The notes under the pieces are model-generated. The model saw only the letters and a list, made by a program, of their open reading frames with translations, ran no database searches and was not told the DNA's origin. The translations under genes and the position numbers were made by a program. A stretch of DNA of 64,000 bases, taken from assembly GCA_020637855.1 (NCBI GenBank), contig JACKJR010000003.1, positions 248,001 through 312,000 on the forward strand, read 5' to 3'. The stretch is from Rhodobiaceae bacterium (GTDB lineage Bacteria; Pseudomonadota; Alphaproteobacteria; Rhizobiales; Tepidamorphaceae). Below, piece by piece: positions 26,855 to 36,259 of the stretch (positions are counted from its first letter, which is position 1; each line of letters starts with the position of its first letter).

Positions 26855-27261
26855 TTCTCGGGCTTGGAAACGACATTATCGACATCAGGCGTGTTGAGCG
26901 GACGCTGGAACGCCATGGCGAGCGGTTCACGATGCGTGTCTTTACCGAGATCGAGCGCGCCAAGTCGGATCGCCGCCGTTTGCGTGCCGCCTCCTATGCC
27001 AAGCGTTTTGCCGCAAAAGAGGCTTGTGCCAAGGCTCTTGGGACCGGCCTGAGCCGTGGCGTTTACTGGCGTGATCTGGGCGTGATCAACCTGCCCGGCG
27101 GAAAACCGACCATGAAATTGACCGGAAATGCGCTTGAACGTCTCAATTCCATGGTTCCCACCGGCTATGTGGCGCAGATTGATCTGACCATCACCGATGA
27201 TTTCCCGATGGCGCAGGCCATCGTGATCATCTCGGCAGTGCCGCAGGACTTCGCCGTTTGA
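26851..27261 (+). CDS. acpS: holo-[acyl-carrier-protein] synthase
   Basis: Attaches 4'-phosphopantetheine to acyl carrier protein. MILGLGNDIIDIRRVERTLE holds the metal-binding aspartate, and RFAAKEACAKALGTG holds the second acidic site. The 136-residue length is normal. It is translationally coupled to pdxJ and precedes lepB. Confidence 0.96.
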   Translation: MILGLGNDIIDIRRVERTLERHGERFTMRVFTEIERAKSDRRRLRAASYAKRFAAKEACAKALGTGLSRGVYWRDLGVINLPGGKPTMKLTGNALERLNSMVPTGYVAQIDLTITDDFPMAQAIVIISAVPQDFAV

Positions 27262-27294
27262 ACCGTCTCATGAGGTATGAATTGCCGCACGACA

Positions 27295-27323
27295 TTGCCG
27301 GTATAGCGGCGAACCATTATATC
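27295..27323 (+). promoter_or_regulatory. predicted promoter for lepB-rnc-era
   Basis: TTGCCG (27295-27300), a 17-base spacer, TATATC (27318-27323), in the 128-base gap after acpS. This would separate the lepB operon from the upstream pdxJ-acpS unit. Confidence 0.5.
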
Positions 27324-27389
27324 GGCGAACAGTCGTGTTGACGGGTCCGGCGATTCGTCTCAAGTGCCAATCAGGGAAAAGAAGGCGAG

Positions 27390-28148
27390 ATGAGCGTGTC
27401 GAGAGATCGCAGCAGTGCGCAATCCGGTAGCACCGGCGAAACAATCCGCATTGTCATTCATGCACTGATCATCGCTCTGGTGATCCGGACATTCCTGTTC
27501 CAGCCGTTTTCGATCCCCTCCGGCTCGATGAAATCAACGCTGCTGATCGGGGATTACCTGTTCGTATCGAAGTACAGCTACGGTTATTCGCGGTTTTCGT
27601 TTCCATTCGGACCGGCGCTTTTTTCCGGGCGCATCCTTGCCAGCGTTCCCGAACGTGGCGATGTCATTGTGTTCAAACTGCCGCGCGACAATTCCACAGA
27701 CTACATCAAGCGGGTGATCGGTCTTCCCGGCGATCACATCCAGGTCATTGGCGGGGTCGTCCATATCAACGGACAGCCCGTGAAGCGCGAACGGCTTGAG
27801 GATTATGTCGAGCTGGACGATCGCGGCAACAAGATCACCGTTCCGCGCTATCGCGAGACGCTGCCGGAGGGCAAGACCTATACGGTGCTCGACCTGGTCG
27901 ATAACGGATATGGCGACAACACGCCGGAATATGTGGTGCCCGAAGGCCATTTCTTCATGATGGGCGACAATCGCGACAATTCCACCGATAGCCGGTTCCT
28001 CAACATGGTCGGTTATGTGCCGTTCGAGAATCTGGTCGGCAAGGCGCAGATCATCTTCCTGTCGCTCCACGATGGCGACCGGTTCTGGGAGTTCTGGAAA
28101 TGGCCGCGCTCGATCCGTTGGAACAGGCTGTTCTCGGGGATTGAATGA
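27390..28148 (+). CDS. lepB: signal peptidase I
   Basis: Membrane serine protease that removes signal peptides from exported proteins. A single N-terminal membrane helix (about 20-37) precedes the catalytic serine in IPSGSMKSTL (Ser46). The catalytic lysine is in DYIKRVIGLPGD (Lys107), and GHFFMMGDNRDNSTDSR is the conserved box E. The 252-residue length is typical of alphaproteobacterial enzymes. Stop overlaps rnc by four bases. Confidence 0.97.
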   Translation: MSVSRDRSSAQSGSTGETIRIVIHALIIALVIRTFLFQPFSIPSGSMKSTLLIGDYLFVSKYSYGYSRFSFPFGPALFSGRILASVPERGDVIVFKLPRDNSTDYIKRVIGLPGDHIQVIGGVVHINGQPVKRERLEDYVELDDRGNKITVPRYRETLPEGKTYTVLDLVDNGYGDNTPEYVVPEGHFFMMGDNRDNSTDSRFLNMVGYVPFENLVGKAQIIFLSLHDGDRFWEFWKWPRSIRWNRLFSGIE

Positions 28149-28849
28149 ACGTCGATGACAAAGCGGTCGGTGCACTGCTCGGCTATGAGTTCGGTGACAA
28201 GGGGCTGCTTCGTGAAGCCCTGACGCATGCCAGTGCGGTCGCGGGAACGGATCGGCCAACATACCAGCGGCTTGAGTTCCTCGGTGACAGGGTGCTTGGT
28301 CTCGTTATCGCGGAGATGCTGCACGAAGCCTTTCCGGATGCCGACGAAGGCGAGCTTTCCCGCCGGCTGACCCAGCTCGTACGCCGGGAGACCTGCGCCA
28401 AGGTCGCCAGGGAGATCGGTATCGGCAGGCATATCCTGCTGGGTGAAGCGGAAAAGCGCACCGGCGCGGAACGCAATCGCGGCATCCTCGCCAATGTTTG
28501 CGAATCCGTCATCGGAGCGATTTTCCTCGATGGCGGATACGACGCGGCAAAGGCATTCATTGCGGCGAACTGGCACGAATTGATGCTGGAGCCGGACCGT
28601 CCGCTGCGCGATCCCAAGACGATGCTTCAGGAATGGACCCACAAGGCCGGCCACGGCATTCCGGTCTACCGCACGATCGGACGCGATGGACCTGACCATG
28701 CGCCGGTCTTCGTGATGGAAGTGTCTGCCGATGGCGTCGTGCCGCAACGCGGCAAGGGCAATTCCAAGCGCGCAGCCGAGCAGGCCGCCGCACAGGCTGT
28801 GCTTGAGGACGCCGGCGTATGGCCGGTGGACGGTAACGGCGATGAATGA
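28145..28849 (+). CDS. rnc: ribonuclease III
   Basis: Double-strand-specific RNase for rRNA and mRNA processing. The signature QRLEFLGDRVLGLVIAE contains the metal-binding E44 and D48, with the second site in CESVIGAIFLDGG. The double-stranded RNA-binding domain occupies about 160-230 and ends in KGNSKRAAEQAAAQAVL. It overlaps lepB by four bases and era by eight. Confidence 0.97.
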   Translation: MNVDDKAVGALLGYEFGDKGLLREALTHASAVAGTDRPTYQRLEFLGDRVLGLVIAEMLHEAFPDADEGELSRRLTQLVRRETCAKVAREIGIGRHILLGEAEKRTGAERNRGILANVCESVIGAIFLDGGYDAAKAFIAANWHELMLEPDRPLRDPKTMLQEWTHKAGHGIPVYRTIGRDGPDHAPVFVMEVSADGVVPQRGKGNSKRAAEQAAAQAVLEDAGVWPVDGNGDE

Positions 28850-29765
28850 CGAAGTGACCAATAGCGGCGAGGGGACGAAGGCAGGTTTCGTTGCCCTGAT
28901 CGGTGCGCCCAATGCCGGCAAGTCGACGCTGGTCAACGCCCTGACCGGCACCAAGGTGTCGATCGTCACGCACAAGGTACAGACGACGCGCGCGCTGATC
29001 CGCGGCATCTTCGTCGAAGGTGACGCGCAGATCGTGCTCGTCGACACGCCGGGCATTTTTTCCCCGAAGCGCCATCTGGAACGCGCCATGGTCAAAACCG
29101 CGTGGCGCGGGGCTTCGGATGCCGATCGCATCGCTGTCATCATCGATGCAAAGGGCGGCATTACCGAAGAAGTGGCGGACATCCTCGACAGGGCCGGCAG
29201 AATCGCGCAGCCGAGGGATCTCGTGCTCAACAAGATCGATCTGGTGCCGCGCGAGCGCTTGCTCGAACTGGCGCAGTCTGCAAACGAGAAATGCGCTTTC
29301 GAACAGACCTTCATGGTCTCGGCGACGAACGGCAGCGGTCTTGATGACCTCAAGCGCGGGTTGGCTTCGCGGATGCCGTCAGGCCCATGGTTCTATCCCG
29401 CAGACCAGGTTTCCGACCTGCCGCTACGTGCTCTGGCCGCAGAGATCACGCGCGAGAAACTCATCTTGCGCCTGCACGAGGAACTGCCCTACCGCTCAAC
29501 CGTTGAAACGACACAATGGAAGAACCTGCGCGACGGATCGGTGCGCATCGAACAGACGATCTATGTGGAGCGCGAAAGCCAGCGCAAGATCGTACTTGGC
29601 GAGAAGGGGCGCACGATCAAGGCGATCGGGGCTGCCGCACGCACCGACATTGCCGAAGCCGCCGAAACCCCGGTGCATCTGTTCCTGTTCGTGAAGGTAC
29701 GCGAGAACTGGTCGCAGGACCCCGAACGTTACCGCGAGATCGGGCTCGATTTTTCGGATAGCTGA
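28842..29765 (+). CDS. era: GTPase Era
   Basis: GTPase for 30S ribosome maturation. G1 is GAPNAGKSTLVNAL, G3 DTPGIF, G4 NKIDLV and G5 SATNGSG. The C-terminal KH domain reads ERESQRKIVLGEKGRTIKAIG. ATG 28842 (MNDEVTNSGE) lies inside the end of rnc and gives the normal 307 residues; an earlier in-frame start would overlap rnc by more than 100 bases. Confidence 0.97.
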   Translation: MNDEVTNSGEGTKAGFVALIGAPNAGKSTLVNALTGTKVSIVTHKVQTTRALIRGIFVEGDAQIVLVDTPGIFSPKRHLERAMVKTAWRGASDADRIAVIIDAKGGITEEVADILDRAGRIAQPRDLVLNKIDLVPRERLLELAQSANEKCAFEQTFMVSATNGSGLDDLKRGLASRMPSGPWFYPADQVSDLPLRALAAEITREKLILRLHEELPYRSTVETTQWKNLRDGSVRIEQTIYVERESQRKIVLGEKGRTIKAIGAAARTDIAEAAETPVHLFLFVKVRENWSQDPERYREIGLDFSDS

Positions 29766-29790
29766 GCAATTCCAGGAGTTGAGCGGGTAT

Positions 29791-29816
29791 AAAAACGATC
29801 CAGTGAATCGTTTTTT
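29791..29816 (+). terminator. terminator-like hairpin between era and recO
   Basis: AAAAACGAT (29791-29799), loop CCAGTGA, ATCGTTTTT (29807-29815) and another T. The A/T-rich outer stem makes it usable in both directions. It lies 25 bases after era and could reduce read-through into recO. Confidence 0.55.
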
Positions 29817-29874
29817 ACGCGAAATGCGGCTCCGGTTTTCCGTCCGGAATTGCGCAAAACCAGAAAGACAGACC

Positions 29875-30603
29875 ATGGAATGGGCCGACGACGGCATCAT
29901 CCTTGGAACCCGCCGCCACGGTGAAACAAGCCTGATCGTCGAGGCTCTGACACCGGGACACGGACGGCATCTGGGTATCGTCAAGGGCGGGAGGTCGCGG
30001 CGTATGCGTGGCACCCTGCAGCCGGGAAACCTGGTACATCTGGTCTGGCGAGCCCGGCTGGAGGATCATCTTGGCACCTATCAGATCGAGCCGCTGGAAG
30101 ACCGTGCAGCCGAACTGATCGAGAATCGTACCGTACTTGCAGGCTTCATGACGATCGCGGCGCACGTCCGCCTGTTGCCGGAACGCGATCCCGGCCCGGA
30201 TCTGTTCGAGCATTTCGCCGCAACGTACGACATGCTGCCGGGTGTGCTGGGTGCGCAGGCGGTCGCCATGTTTGAGCGCGATCTTCTTGTCGCGCTGGGC
30301 TTCGGCCTTGATCTCGAGACTTGCGCGGCAACAGGCAGCCGAAATGACCTGATCTATGTTTCACCGAAAACGGGGCGTGCCGTCAGCGCCGAAGCCGGCG
30401 CGCCATATGCTGATAAGATGCTGCCGTTGCCGGCTTTCCTGCGCGCCGATATGCCGGAGCCCGGCGAGGGGGCAAGTGCTGCGGCGCTGGCAGATGCTTT
30501 CAGGCTGACCGGGCATTTCCTGTTGCGCCATGTCTGGCTGCCGCGAGGCGTTTCCCCGCCGGCGGAACGCGAGCGCTACATCGCGCAGGTCACGCGAATC
30601 TGA
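29875..30603 (+). CDS. recO: DNA repair protein RecO
   Basis: Loads RecA on gapped DNA with RecF and RecR. The N-terminal OB fold reads MEWADDGIILGTRRHGETSL, the alphaproteobacterial form, followed by GHGRHLGIVKGGRSRR and a helical C-terminal domain. ATG 29875 opens the conserved domain and gives 242 residues; the extra 32 residues of the longer frame would span the terminator-like hairpin. Confidence 0.93.
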   Translation: MEWADDGIILGTRRHGETSLIVEALTPGHGRHLGIVKGGRSRRMRGTLQPGNLVHLVWRARLEDHLGTYQIEPLEDRAAELIENRTVLAGFMTIAAHVRLLPERDPGPDLFEHFAATYDMLPGVLGAQAVAMFERDLLVALGFGLDLETCAATGSRNDLIYVSPKTGRAVSAEAGAPYADKMLPLPAFLRADMPEPGEGASAAALADAFRLTGHFLLRHVWLPRGVSPPAERERYIAQVTRI

Positions 30604-30668
30604 GCCCGTGCAGCTTTCTCCCGCCGCCGAGCCTATTATGATGCGGCAAACAGGGAGGAGAAGAAGCG

Positions 30669-31151
30669 ATGAAAAACAGGATCATCCAGTTCGCCGCATG
30701 CTGTGCACTGATATGCGCGGCACTCGTATCCGGCACCACCAAGCAGGCTGCTGCCGGGGGCGATGTCACCGTGTTTTCAGCGAAAGACACGACCTTCGAA
30801 GCGGTCGTGCAGGGCCTCAACGATGCCATCGTCAATCGCGGTTTCACAATCGACTACCATGGCTTCATCGGCGACATGCTGAAGCGCACCGCCGAGGATG
30901 TCGGGGCGAAGAAGGAACTCTACAAGGATGCCGAGTTCTTCACATTCTGCTCCGCCGTCGTGTCGCGGCGTGTGATGGAGGCCGATATCGGCAATATCGC
31001 CTATTGCCCCTATGTCCTGTTCGTCTACGAGGAACAGGACATGCCGGGAACGGTCACTGTCGGGTTCCGGCACCTGCCGGAAGGCGGCGGGCGTGATGAG
31101 GTCAACGCGCTGTTGGAAGAGATTGCAAAGGAAGCCTCCGAGGGTTTCTGA
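30669..31151 (+). CDS. exported DUF302-family protein
   Basis: A 160-residue protein with a signal sequence (KNRIIQFAACCALICAALVS, cleavage near QAAA-GG) and a DUF302 alpha/beta domain. Cys residues in FFTFCSAVVS and IAYCPYVLFVY could form a disulfide in the periplasm. GGGAGGAG precedes the ATG. It lies between recO and parC in the same direction. Function of the family is not established. Confidence 0.85.
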   Translation: MKNRIIQFAACCALICAALVSGTTKQAAAGGDVTVFSAKDTTFEAVVQGLNDAIVNRGFTIDYHGFIGDMLKRTAEDVGAKKELYKDAEFFTFCSAVVSRRVMEADIGNIAYCPYVLFVYEEQDMPGTVTVGFRHLPEGGGRDEVNALLEEIAKEASEGF

Positions 31152-31198
31152 CGCTCGCATGCTTGCTACGCCGGTAGCCTTGGTTTACCCCGGTTTTC

Positions 31199-33472
31199 AT
31201 GGGTGACACGCCGATTCTCGACGATGGCGGCATAGAGCCGATCGGTCTGCGCGAAGCGCTGGAAGAGCGCTATCTCGCTTACGCGTTGTCGACCATCACG
31301 CAGCGCGCCTTGCCGGACGTGCGCGATGGGCTGAAACCGGTTCACCGGCGGCTTCTCTATGCCATGCGGCTGCTGAAGCTCGATCCCGATCAGGGTTTCA
31401 AGAAATGCGCCCGCGTCGTCGGCGACGTCATCGGCAAATACCATCCCCATGGCGACCAGGCGGTTTACGACGCGCTGGTGCGCCTGGCGCAATCGTTCGC
31501 GCAGCGCTATCCGCTGGTCGATGGGCAGGGCAATTTCGGCAATATCGACGGCGATAACGCGGCCGCCATGCGCTACACCGAAGCGCGGCTGACGGAAGTT
31601 GCGCGCATCATCCTCGATGGGCTCGACGAGGATGCGGTCGATTTCCGCGAGACTTATGACGGCGAGGATCGTGAACCGATCGTGCTGCCGGGCGGGTTCC
31701 CGAACCTGCTCGCCAACGGTTCTCAAGGCATCGCAGTCGGCATGGCGACCTCGATACCGCCGCATAACGCGGCTGAACTCTGCGATGCCGCGCTGCTGCT
31801 GATCAAGAATCCCGACGTGAGCACGGCTGAACTCGTCGAACACGTTCCGGGACCGGATTTTCCGACCGGCGGCGTCATTGTCGAGCCGAAGGACCAGATC
31901 CTTGAAGCCTATGAGACCGGGCGCGGCGGCTTCCGCGTGCGGGCCAGGTGGCACAAGGAGGATACCGGCCGCGGCACCTATGTCGTGGTGGTCACTGAAA
32001 TTCCGTATCTGGTGCAGAAGTCGCGGTTGATCGAAAAGATCGCCGACCTGATCACCGAGAAGAAGCTGCCGCTGCTGGCGGATGTGCGCGATGAATCCGC
32101 TGAAGACGTGCGCATCGTGCTGGAACCCAGAAGCCGCACGGTCGACGCCGAAATCCTGATGGCCTCCCTGTTCCGCCTGTCGGACCTTGAATCGCGCATC
32201 TCGCTCAACATGAACGTGCTGACGCAAGGCCGCGTGCCCAATGTCATCGGGCTGAAACAGGTGTTGCGGGAATGGCTCGACCATCGCCGCGTCGTGTTGC
32301 TGCGGCGCACGGCGCACAGGCTTGAACAGATCGCCAAGCGGCTGGATGTGCTTGAAGGCTATCTGATCGCCTATCTCAATCTTGATGAGGTGATCCGGAT
32401 CATCCGCGAGGAGGATGAGCCCAAGCCCGCCCTGATCGCGGCGTTCAACCTGACCGACACGCAGGCGGAAGCCATCCTCAACATGCGGTTGCGCTCGCTG
32501 CGCAAGCTTGAGGAAATGGAGATCCGTCGCGAGCACAAATCGCTTACCGGCGAGCAGCGCGAGCTGAAAGCGCTGCAGCGCGACGAGGGCCTGCAGTGGA
32601 CCCGTATAGCTGAACAGATTGCCGAAGTGCGCGGCAAGTTCGGCCCCGATACCGAGCTTGGCAAGCGGCGCTCGGATTTTGGCGAGGCGGGCGAAGCCGA
32701 TTTCGCCGACATCCAGGAAGCGATGATCGAACGCGAGCCGATTACCGTCGTTCTGTCGCAGAAGGGCTGGATACGCGCTCTTAAAGGGCACATTGCGGAT
32801 GTCTCCGGCCTACAGTTCAAGGCGGGTGACGAACTTGCCCGTGCCTTCCATGCGCAGACCACCGACAAGGTCATCCTGTTCGCCGAGGATGGCCGCTTTT
32901 TCACGCTCGCAGCCGACAAGCTGCCCGGCGGGCGCGGCATGGGAGAACCGGTGTCGATCATGGTCGATTTTCCGGAGAACGCCAGTGTTGTCGCCGCCTT
33001 CGTGCATGACCCCGAGCGCAAGCTGCTGGTGGCAAGCAGCGAGGGGCGCGGTTTCGTGGTGCCTGAAAAAGACGTCGTGGCGATGACCCGCAAGGGACGT
33101 CAGGTGCTCAACGTTGCGTCCGACGCGCCGGCGCGGTTGTGTGTGCCCGCAGCCGGATCACATGCCGCTGTTCTCGGCGAGAACCGCAAGCTGCTCGTTT
33201 TCGCGCTGGACCAGGTGCCGGAAATGGGACGCGGCAAGGGCGTTCGCTTGCAGAAATACAAGGACGGCGGCGTTGCCGATGTGCGCTGCTTTGCGGCGAC
33301 GGATGGCCTTACGTGGACAGACCCTGCGGGCCGCGCTTTCACGCGCAACCTTGAGGAGCTCGCCGACTGGATCGGCGAGAGGGCTCAGGCAGGCCGCATG
33401 GTGCCGAGCGGTTTCCCGCGCGCAAACCGGTTCGGGGCAGGGGCTCTCGATGGATTGTCCGCCAAAGGCTGA
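31199..33472 (+). CDS. parC: DNA topoisomerase IV subunit A
   Basis: Cuts and rejoins DNA to decatenate daughter chromosomes, with ParE. The 757-residue protein starts in the standard way (LEERYLAYALSTITQRALPD) and has the catalytic tyrosine in AAAMRYTEARL (Tyr126). The C-terminal beta-pinwheel repeats cover about 500-740. In the quinolone-determining region GKYHPHGDQAVYDAL, glutamine (Gln87) occupies the place of E. coli Ser80. ATG 31199 has no strong ribosome site. Confidence 0.95.
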   Translation: MGDTPILDDGGIEPIGLREALEERYLAYALSTITQRALPDVRDGLKPVHRRLLYAMRLLKLDPDQGFKKCARVVGDVIGKYHPHGDQAVYDALVRLAQSFAQRYPLVDGQGNFGNIDGDNAAAMRYTEARLTEVARIILDGLDEDAVDFRETYDGEDREPIVLPGGFPNLLANGSQGIAVGMATSIPPHNAAELCDAALLLIKNPDVSTAELVEHVPGPDFPTGGVIVEPKDQILEAYETGRGGFRVRARWHKEDTGRGTYVVVVTEIPYLVQKSRLIEKIADLITEKKLPLLADVRDESAEDVRIVLEPRSRTVDAEILMASLFRLSDLESRISLNMNVLTQGRVPNVIGLKQVLREWLDHRRVVLLRRTAHRLEQIAKRLDVLEGYLIAYLNLDEVIRIIREEDEPKPALIAAFNLTDTQAEAILNMRLRSLRKLEEMEIRREHKSLTGEQRELKALQRDEGLQWTRIAEQIAEVRGKFGPDTELGKRRSDFGEAGEADFADIQEAMIEREPITVVLSQKGWIRALKGHIADVSGLQFKAGDELARAFHAQTTDKVILFAEDGRFFTLAADKLPGGRGMGEPVSIMVDFPENASVVAAFVHDPERKLLVASSEGRGFVVPEKDVVAMTRKGRQVLNVASDAPARLCVPAAGSHAAVLGENRKLLVFALDQVPEMGRGKGVRLQKYKDGGVADVRCFAATDGLTWTDPAGRAFTRNLEELADWIGERAQAGRMVPSGFPRANRFGAGALDGLSAKG

Positions 33473-33484
33473 ACGGACGGGCTT

Positions 33485-34288
33485 TCAGCCAAACGCTGAA
33501 TCGGTTGTGAATTCAGGCAGCGGGTCAAGCGGTTCCCCGTCCTCGCCAACGATGCGCCATCCGCCCGGAAGCAGATGCTCCTGTGGCTGGAAACGGACCT
33601 TGTAGCCCATTTTCTGCGATCCACGCACCCAATAGCCGAGGTAGACGAAGGGCAGGCCGCGTTTCCTTGCGCGCTCGATGTGATCGAGGATCATGAAGGT
33701 GCCGAGGCTTCGGCCCTTGGTCTCGGTGTCGAAGAACGAATAGACCATCGACAGCCCGTCGCTGAGTTCGTCCGTCAGCGAACAGGCCAACAGCCCGCCT
33801 ACGCCAAGTCCGGTCAGGGCGCTGTCGGGGCCGCGATGCCGATAGGCGATCAGCCGCGTGTTGACGGGGGAATCCTCCACCATCATTCCGTAGTCCAGCA
33901 CCGACATGTCGGCCATGCCGCCGCCTTCGTGGCGGGCAGCGAGATAATCGCGGAACAGCGCATATTGCTCGGCATCGGAATGCGGCGCGCGGTCCTCGCC
34001 GACGAGATCGCGATTGTGCTTCAGAATGCGGCGCTGGTTGCGGGTTGGCTTGAAATCATCGACACGAATGCGCACCGAAACGCAGGCACGGCAGCCTTCG
34101 CAGGCCGGCCGGTAGGCGATCGACTGACTGCGCCGGAACCCGCCCTGGGTCAGAATGTCGTTGAGATCAACCGCGCGCTCGCCGGCAAGCTGCGTGAAAA
34201 CCTTACGCTCGTAGCGCCCGGGCAGGTATGGGCACGGCGTGGGTGCCGTCAGATAAAACTGGGGTGCGCCGGGTGTGATCTCGCTCAT
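33485..34288 (-). CDS. bpt: aspartate/glutamate leucyltransferase (N-end rule)
   Basis: Transfers leucine from Leu-tRNA to N-terminal Asp or Glu, marking proteins for ClpS/ClpAP. The 267-residue protein has PCPYLPGRYERKVF, the cysteine-rich YRPACEGCRACVSVRIRV, and YLGYWVRGSQKMGYK near the C-terminus. ATG 34288 (MSEITPGAPQFYLT) was chosen because it opens the conserved region; 30 more in-frame residues exist upstream. It ends 12 bases from parC on the opposite strand. Confidence 0.93.
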   Translation of the reverse strand: MSEITPGAPQFYLTAPTPCPYLPGRYERKVFTQLAGERAVDLNDILTQGGFRRSQSIAYRPACEGCRACVSVRIRVDDFKPTRNQRRILKHNRDLVGEDRAPHSDAEQYALFRDYLAARHEGGGMADMSVLDYGMMVEDSPVNTRLIAYRHRGPDSALTGLGVGGLLACSLTDELSDGLSMVYSFFDTETKGRSLGTFMILDHIERARKRGLPFVYLGYWVRGSQKMGYKVRFQPQEHLLPGGWRIVGEDGEPLDPLPEFTTDSAFG

Positions 34289-34332
34289 GAATTCAGTTTC
34301 ATGAAAAGATTGTGGCGATTCAAGCTCTGAAA

Positions 34333-36162
34333 TCACATCGCCAGATATATTGGGGCTGTCATGGTGAATGTCAGCCATAAAAGCAGAACGAGCGGCACGC
34401 CGGCTCGCAGGAAATCCGCGAAACGGTAGTGCCCCGGCGCCATGACAAGCAGGTTTGTCTGATATCCGATCGGGGTGGCGAAGGAACAGTTCGCCGCCAG
34501 GATCACCGTCATGACGAACGTATGCGGACTGGCGCCGAGTTCCAGAGCGGCGGTTACGGCAATCGGTGTGAACAGTACGGCCGTTGCATTGTTTGACAGA
34601 ATGTTCGTGAAAACAGCGATAGCCAAAAACAGGGCCGACAACAGCACCATTGTCGGTGCGCCGGAGAATGCCGAAACGATGCTGTGCGCAACGAATTCGG
34701 CCCCGCCGGTCGCTTCCAGTGCCGCGGCCATGGCCAGTGCCGAGCCGACCAGCAGATAGATGCGTCGGTCAACCGCGCGGGCGGCCTGGCGGACGTTGAG
34801 ACAGCCAGAGGCAACCATGGCAAGCGCACCGGCAAGGGCCGACAATACGAGAGACAGCATTTCAGTTGCCGCGAGCGCGACCGTGAGCGAGAAAATGAAA
34901 ATGGCCCACCCGGCGCGGTTATTGATGGGAACCTCGACCGCAGACCACTCAAGCAGGATCACATCCCGGTTGAGCCGAAGCCTGGCGATGTCTTCACGCT
35001 GACCGCCGATCAGCAGGACGTCGCCTGCCTCGAGCCGGATATCGCCGATGCGAACACGCGTCATCCGGCTCTGGCGCTGGAAGCCAAGCACGAAGCAACC
35101 GGTTGTCGCAGACAGGGCTGCAGCCTCGACCGCTCTGCCGACGAGGCGCGAACCCGGCGCCACGACAGCTTCGGCAAGCACCACGTGGTCGCTGACGAAG
35201 GGCAGGGCCTCCTCGTCCGACAATTGATCCGGATTGATGAGTTGCGCGCGTCCGCGCATGGCTTCCATGAGTACCTGACGCGTGGCCGCGACGATTACGG
35301 TATCGCCAGGAGCGAGGACAGTATCCTCGAATGGCGGGAGGATATTGCGCGGGCCCCGCTGGACCATCAGCACGGTCATGCCCTTCAATTGCGCAAACAA
35401 ACCAGCGGCAGATCGCGCGCCAACGAGCGGGTGTGCCTCATCAAGCGTTATCCGTACGACAAATTGCCGCCCCGACCCTTCGTTTCCCGCCAGTTCCTGC
35501 ACCAGCGTTGCGCGAGGCGTGAGCATGCGCGGCATTACGAGCAGGACGTAGATCAGGCCAACGATGACCAGCGGCAGGGCAATTGGCGTGATCTCGAAAA
35601 AACCGATCGGGTCCATGCCCATCTCGCGGGCAACGCCTGCGACCAGCAGGTTCGTGGAGGAACCGATGAGCGTCATGCTGCCGCCAAGGATGGCAACGAA
35701 GGAAAGCGGCATCATGAACCGGCTGGAGGCAATGCGGGCGCGCGAACCGATCGCGGCCAGAACCGGCAGCATGATGACGACAAGCGGCGTGTTGTTCATG
35801 AAGGCGGAGAGCGCGCCGGCAGAAATGAGCAGCAAGCCGATTGTGGTGCGCGGGCGGATATTGGCCCGGTTTCCAAGTTTTCGCGTGATGCTGTCGACAG
35901 CGCCAGTCTGGAACAGGCCCTGACCGACGACGAGAAGAGCCAGCACCGTAATCAGTGCGGGATTTGCAAATCCCGCGAGAAGCGTTTCAGGCGAAACCAA
36001 CGTGCCCGCCGGGCCAGCGAACGGGAAAAAGTGGAATAGCGCCATGAGAGCAATCACGGTCGCCAGCGCAGTGACCTCGATGCTGACGCGCTCCAGCGCA
36101 AAGCCCGCCATTGCGATCGCGATGATCGCAAAGGTCGCCCACATGTGGATGTCAGCAGTCAA
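34333..36162 (-). CDS. SLC13-family transporter with two RCK_C (TrkA-C) domains
   Basis: A 609-residue inner-membrane transporter. Membrane helices fill about 7-230 and 415-609, with FMNNTPLVVIMLPV and SNNATAVLFTPIAV as the two matched SLC13 motifs. Between them lie two cytosolic RCK_C domains (about 235-320 and 325-405, each with a PGDTV/AGDVL loop) that often bind small ligands. Family members move sulfate, dicarboxylates or other anions; the substrate here is not known. It is in the same direction as bpt, 45 bases upstream. Confidence 0.88.
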   Translation of the reverse strand: MTADIHMWATFAIIAIAMAGFALERVSIEVTALATVIALMALFHFFPFAGPAGTLVSPETLLAGFANPALITVLALLVVGQGLFQTGAVDSITRKLGNRANIRPRTTIGLLLISAGALSAFMNNTPLVVIMLPVLAAIGSRARIASSRFMMPLSFVAILGGSMTLIGSSTNLLVAGVAREMGMDPIGFFEITPIALPLVIVGLIYVLLVMPRMLTPRATLVQELAGNEGSGRQFVVRITLDEAHPLVGARSAAGLFAQLKGMTVLMVQRGPRNILPPFEDTVLAPGDTVIVAATRQVLMEAMRGRAQLINPDQLSDEEALPFVSDHVVLAEAVVAPGSRLVGRAVEAAALSATTGCFVLGFQRQSRMTRVRIGDIRLEAGDVLLIGGQREDIARLRLNRDVILLEWSAVEVPINNRAGWAIFIFSLTVALAATEMLSLVLSALAGALAMVASGCLNVRQAARAVDRRIYLLVGSALAMAAALEATGGAEFVAHSIVSAFSGAPTMVLLSALFLAIAVFTNILSNNATAVLFTPIAVTAALELGASPHTFVMTVILAANCSFATPIGYQTNLLVMAPGHYRFADFLRAGVPLVLLLWLTFTMTAPIYLAM

Positions 36163-36259
36163 TCAGGAGATTCCGTTCGCCGTATTTCCAACGGCAACAA
36201 TAATGCAGGCATATGCCTTGGGCGGGCAATGCACACAGCGTGCTGATTTGCTGCGGGGC

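Noticed and set aside
31166..32791. 541-residue minus-strand frame
   Set aside because: Antisense shadow of parC; no recognisable domain.
34684..36039. 451-residue plus-strand frame
   Set aside because: Antisense to the SLC13 transporter gene; composition is low-complexity shadow.
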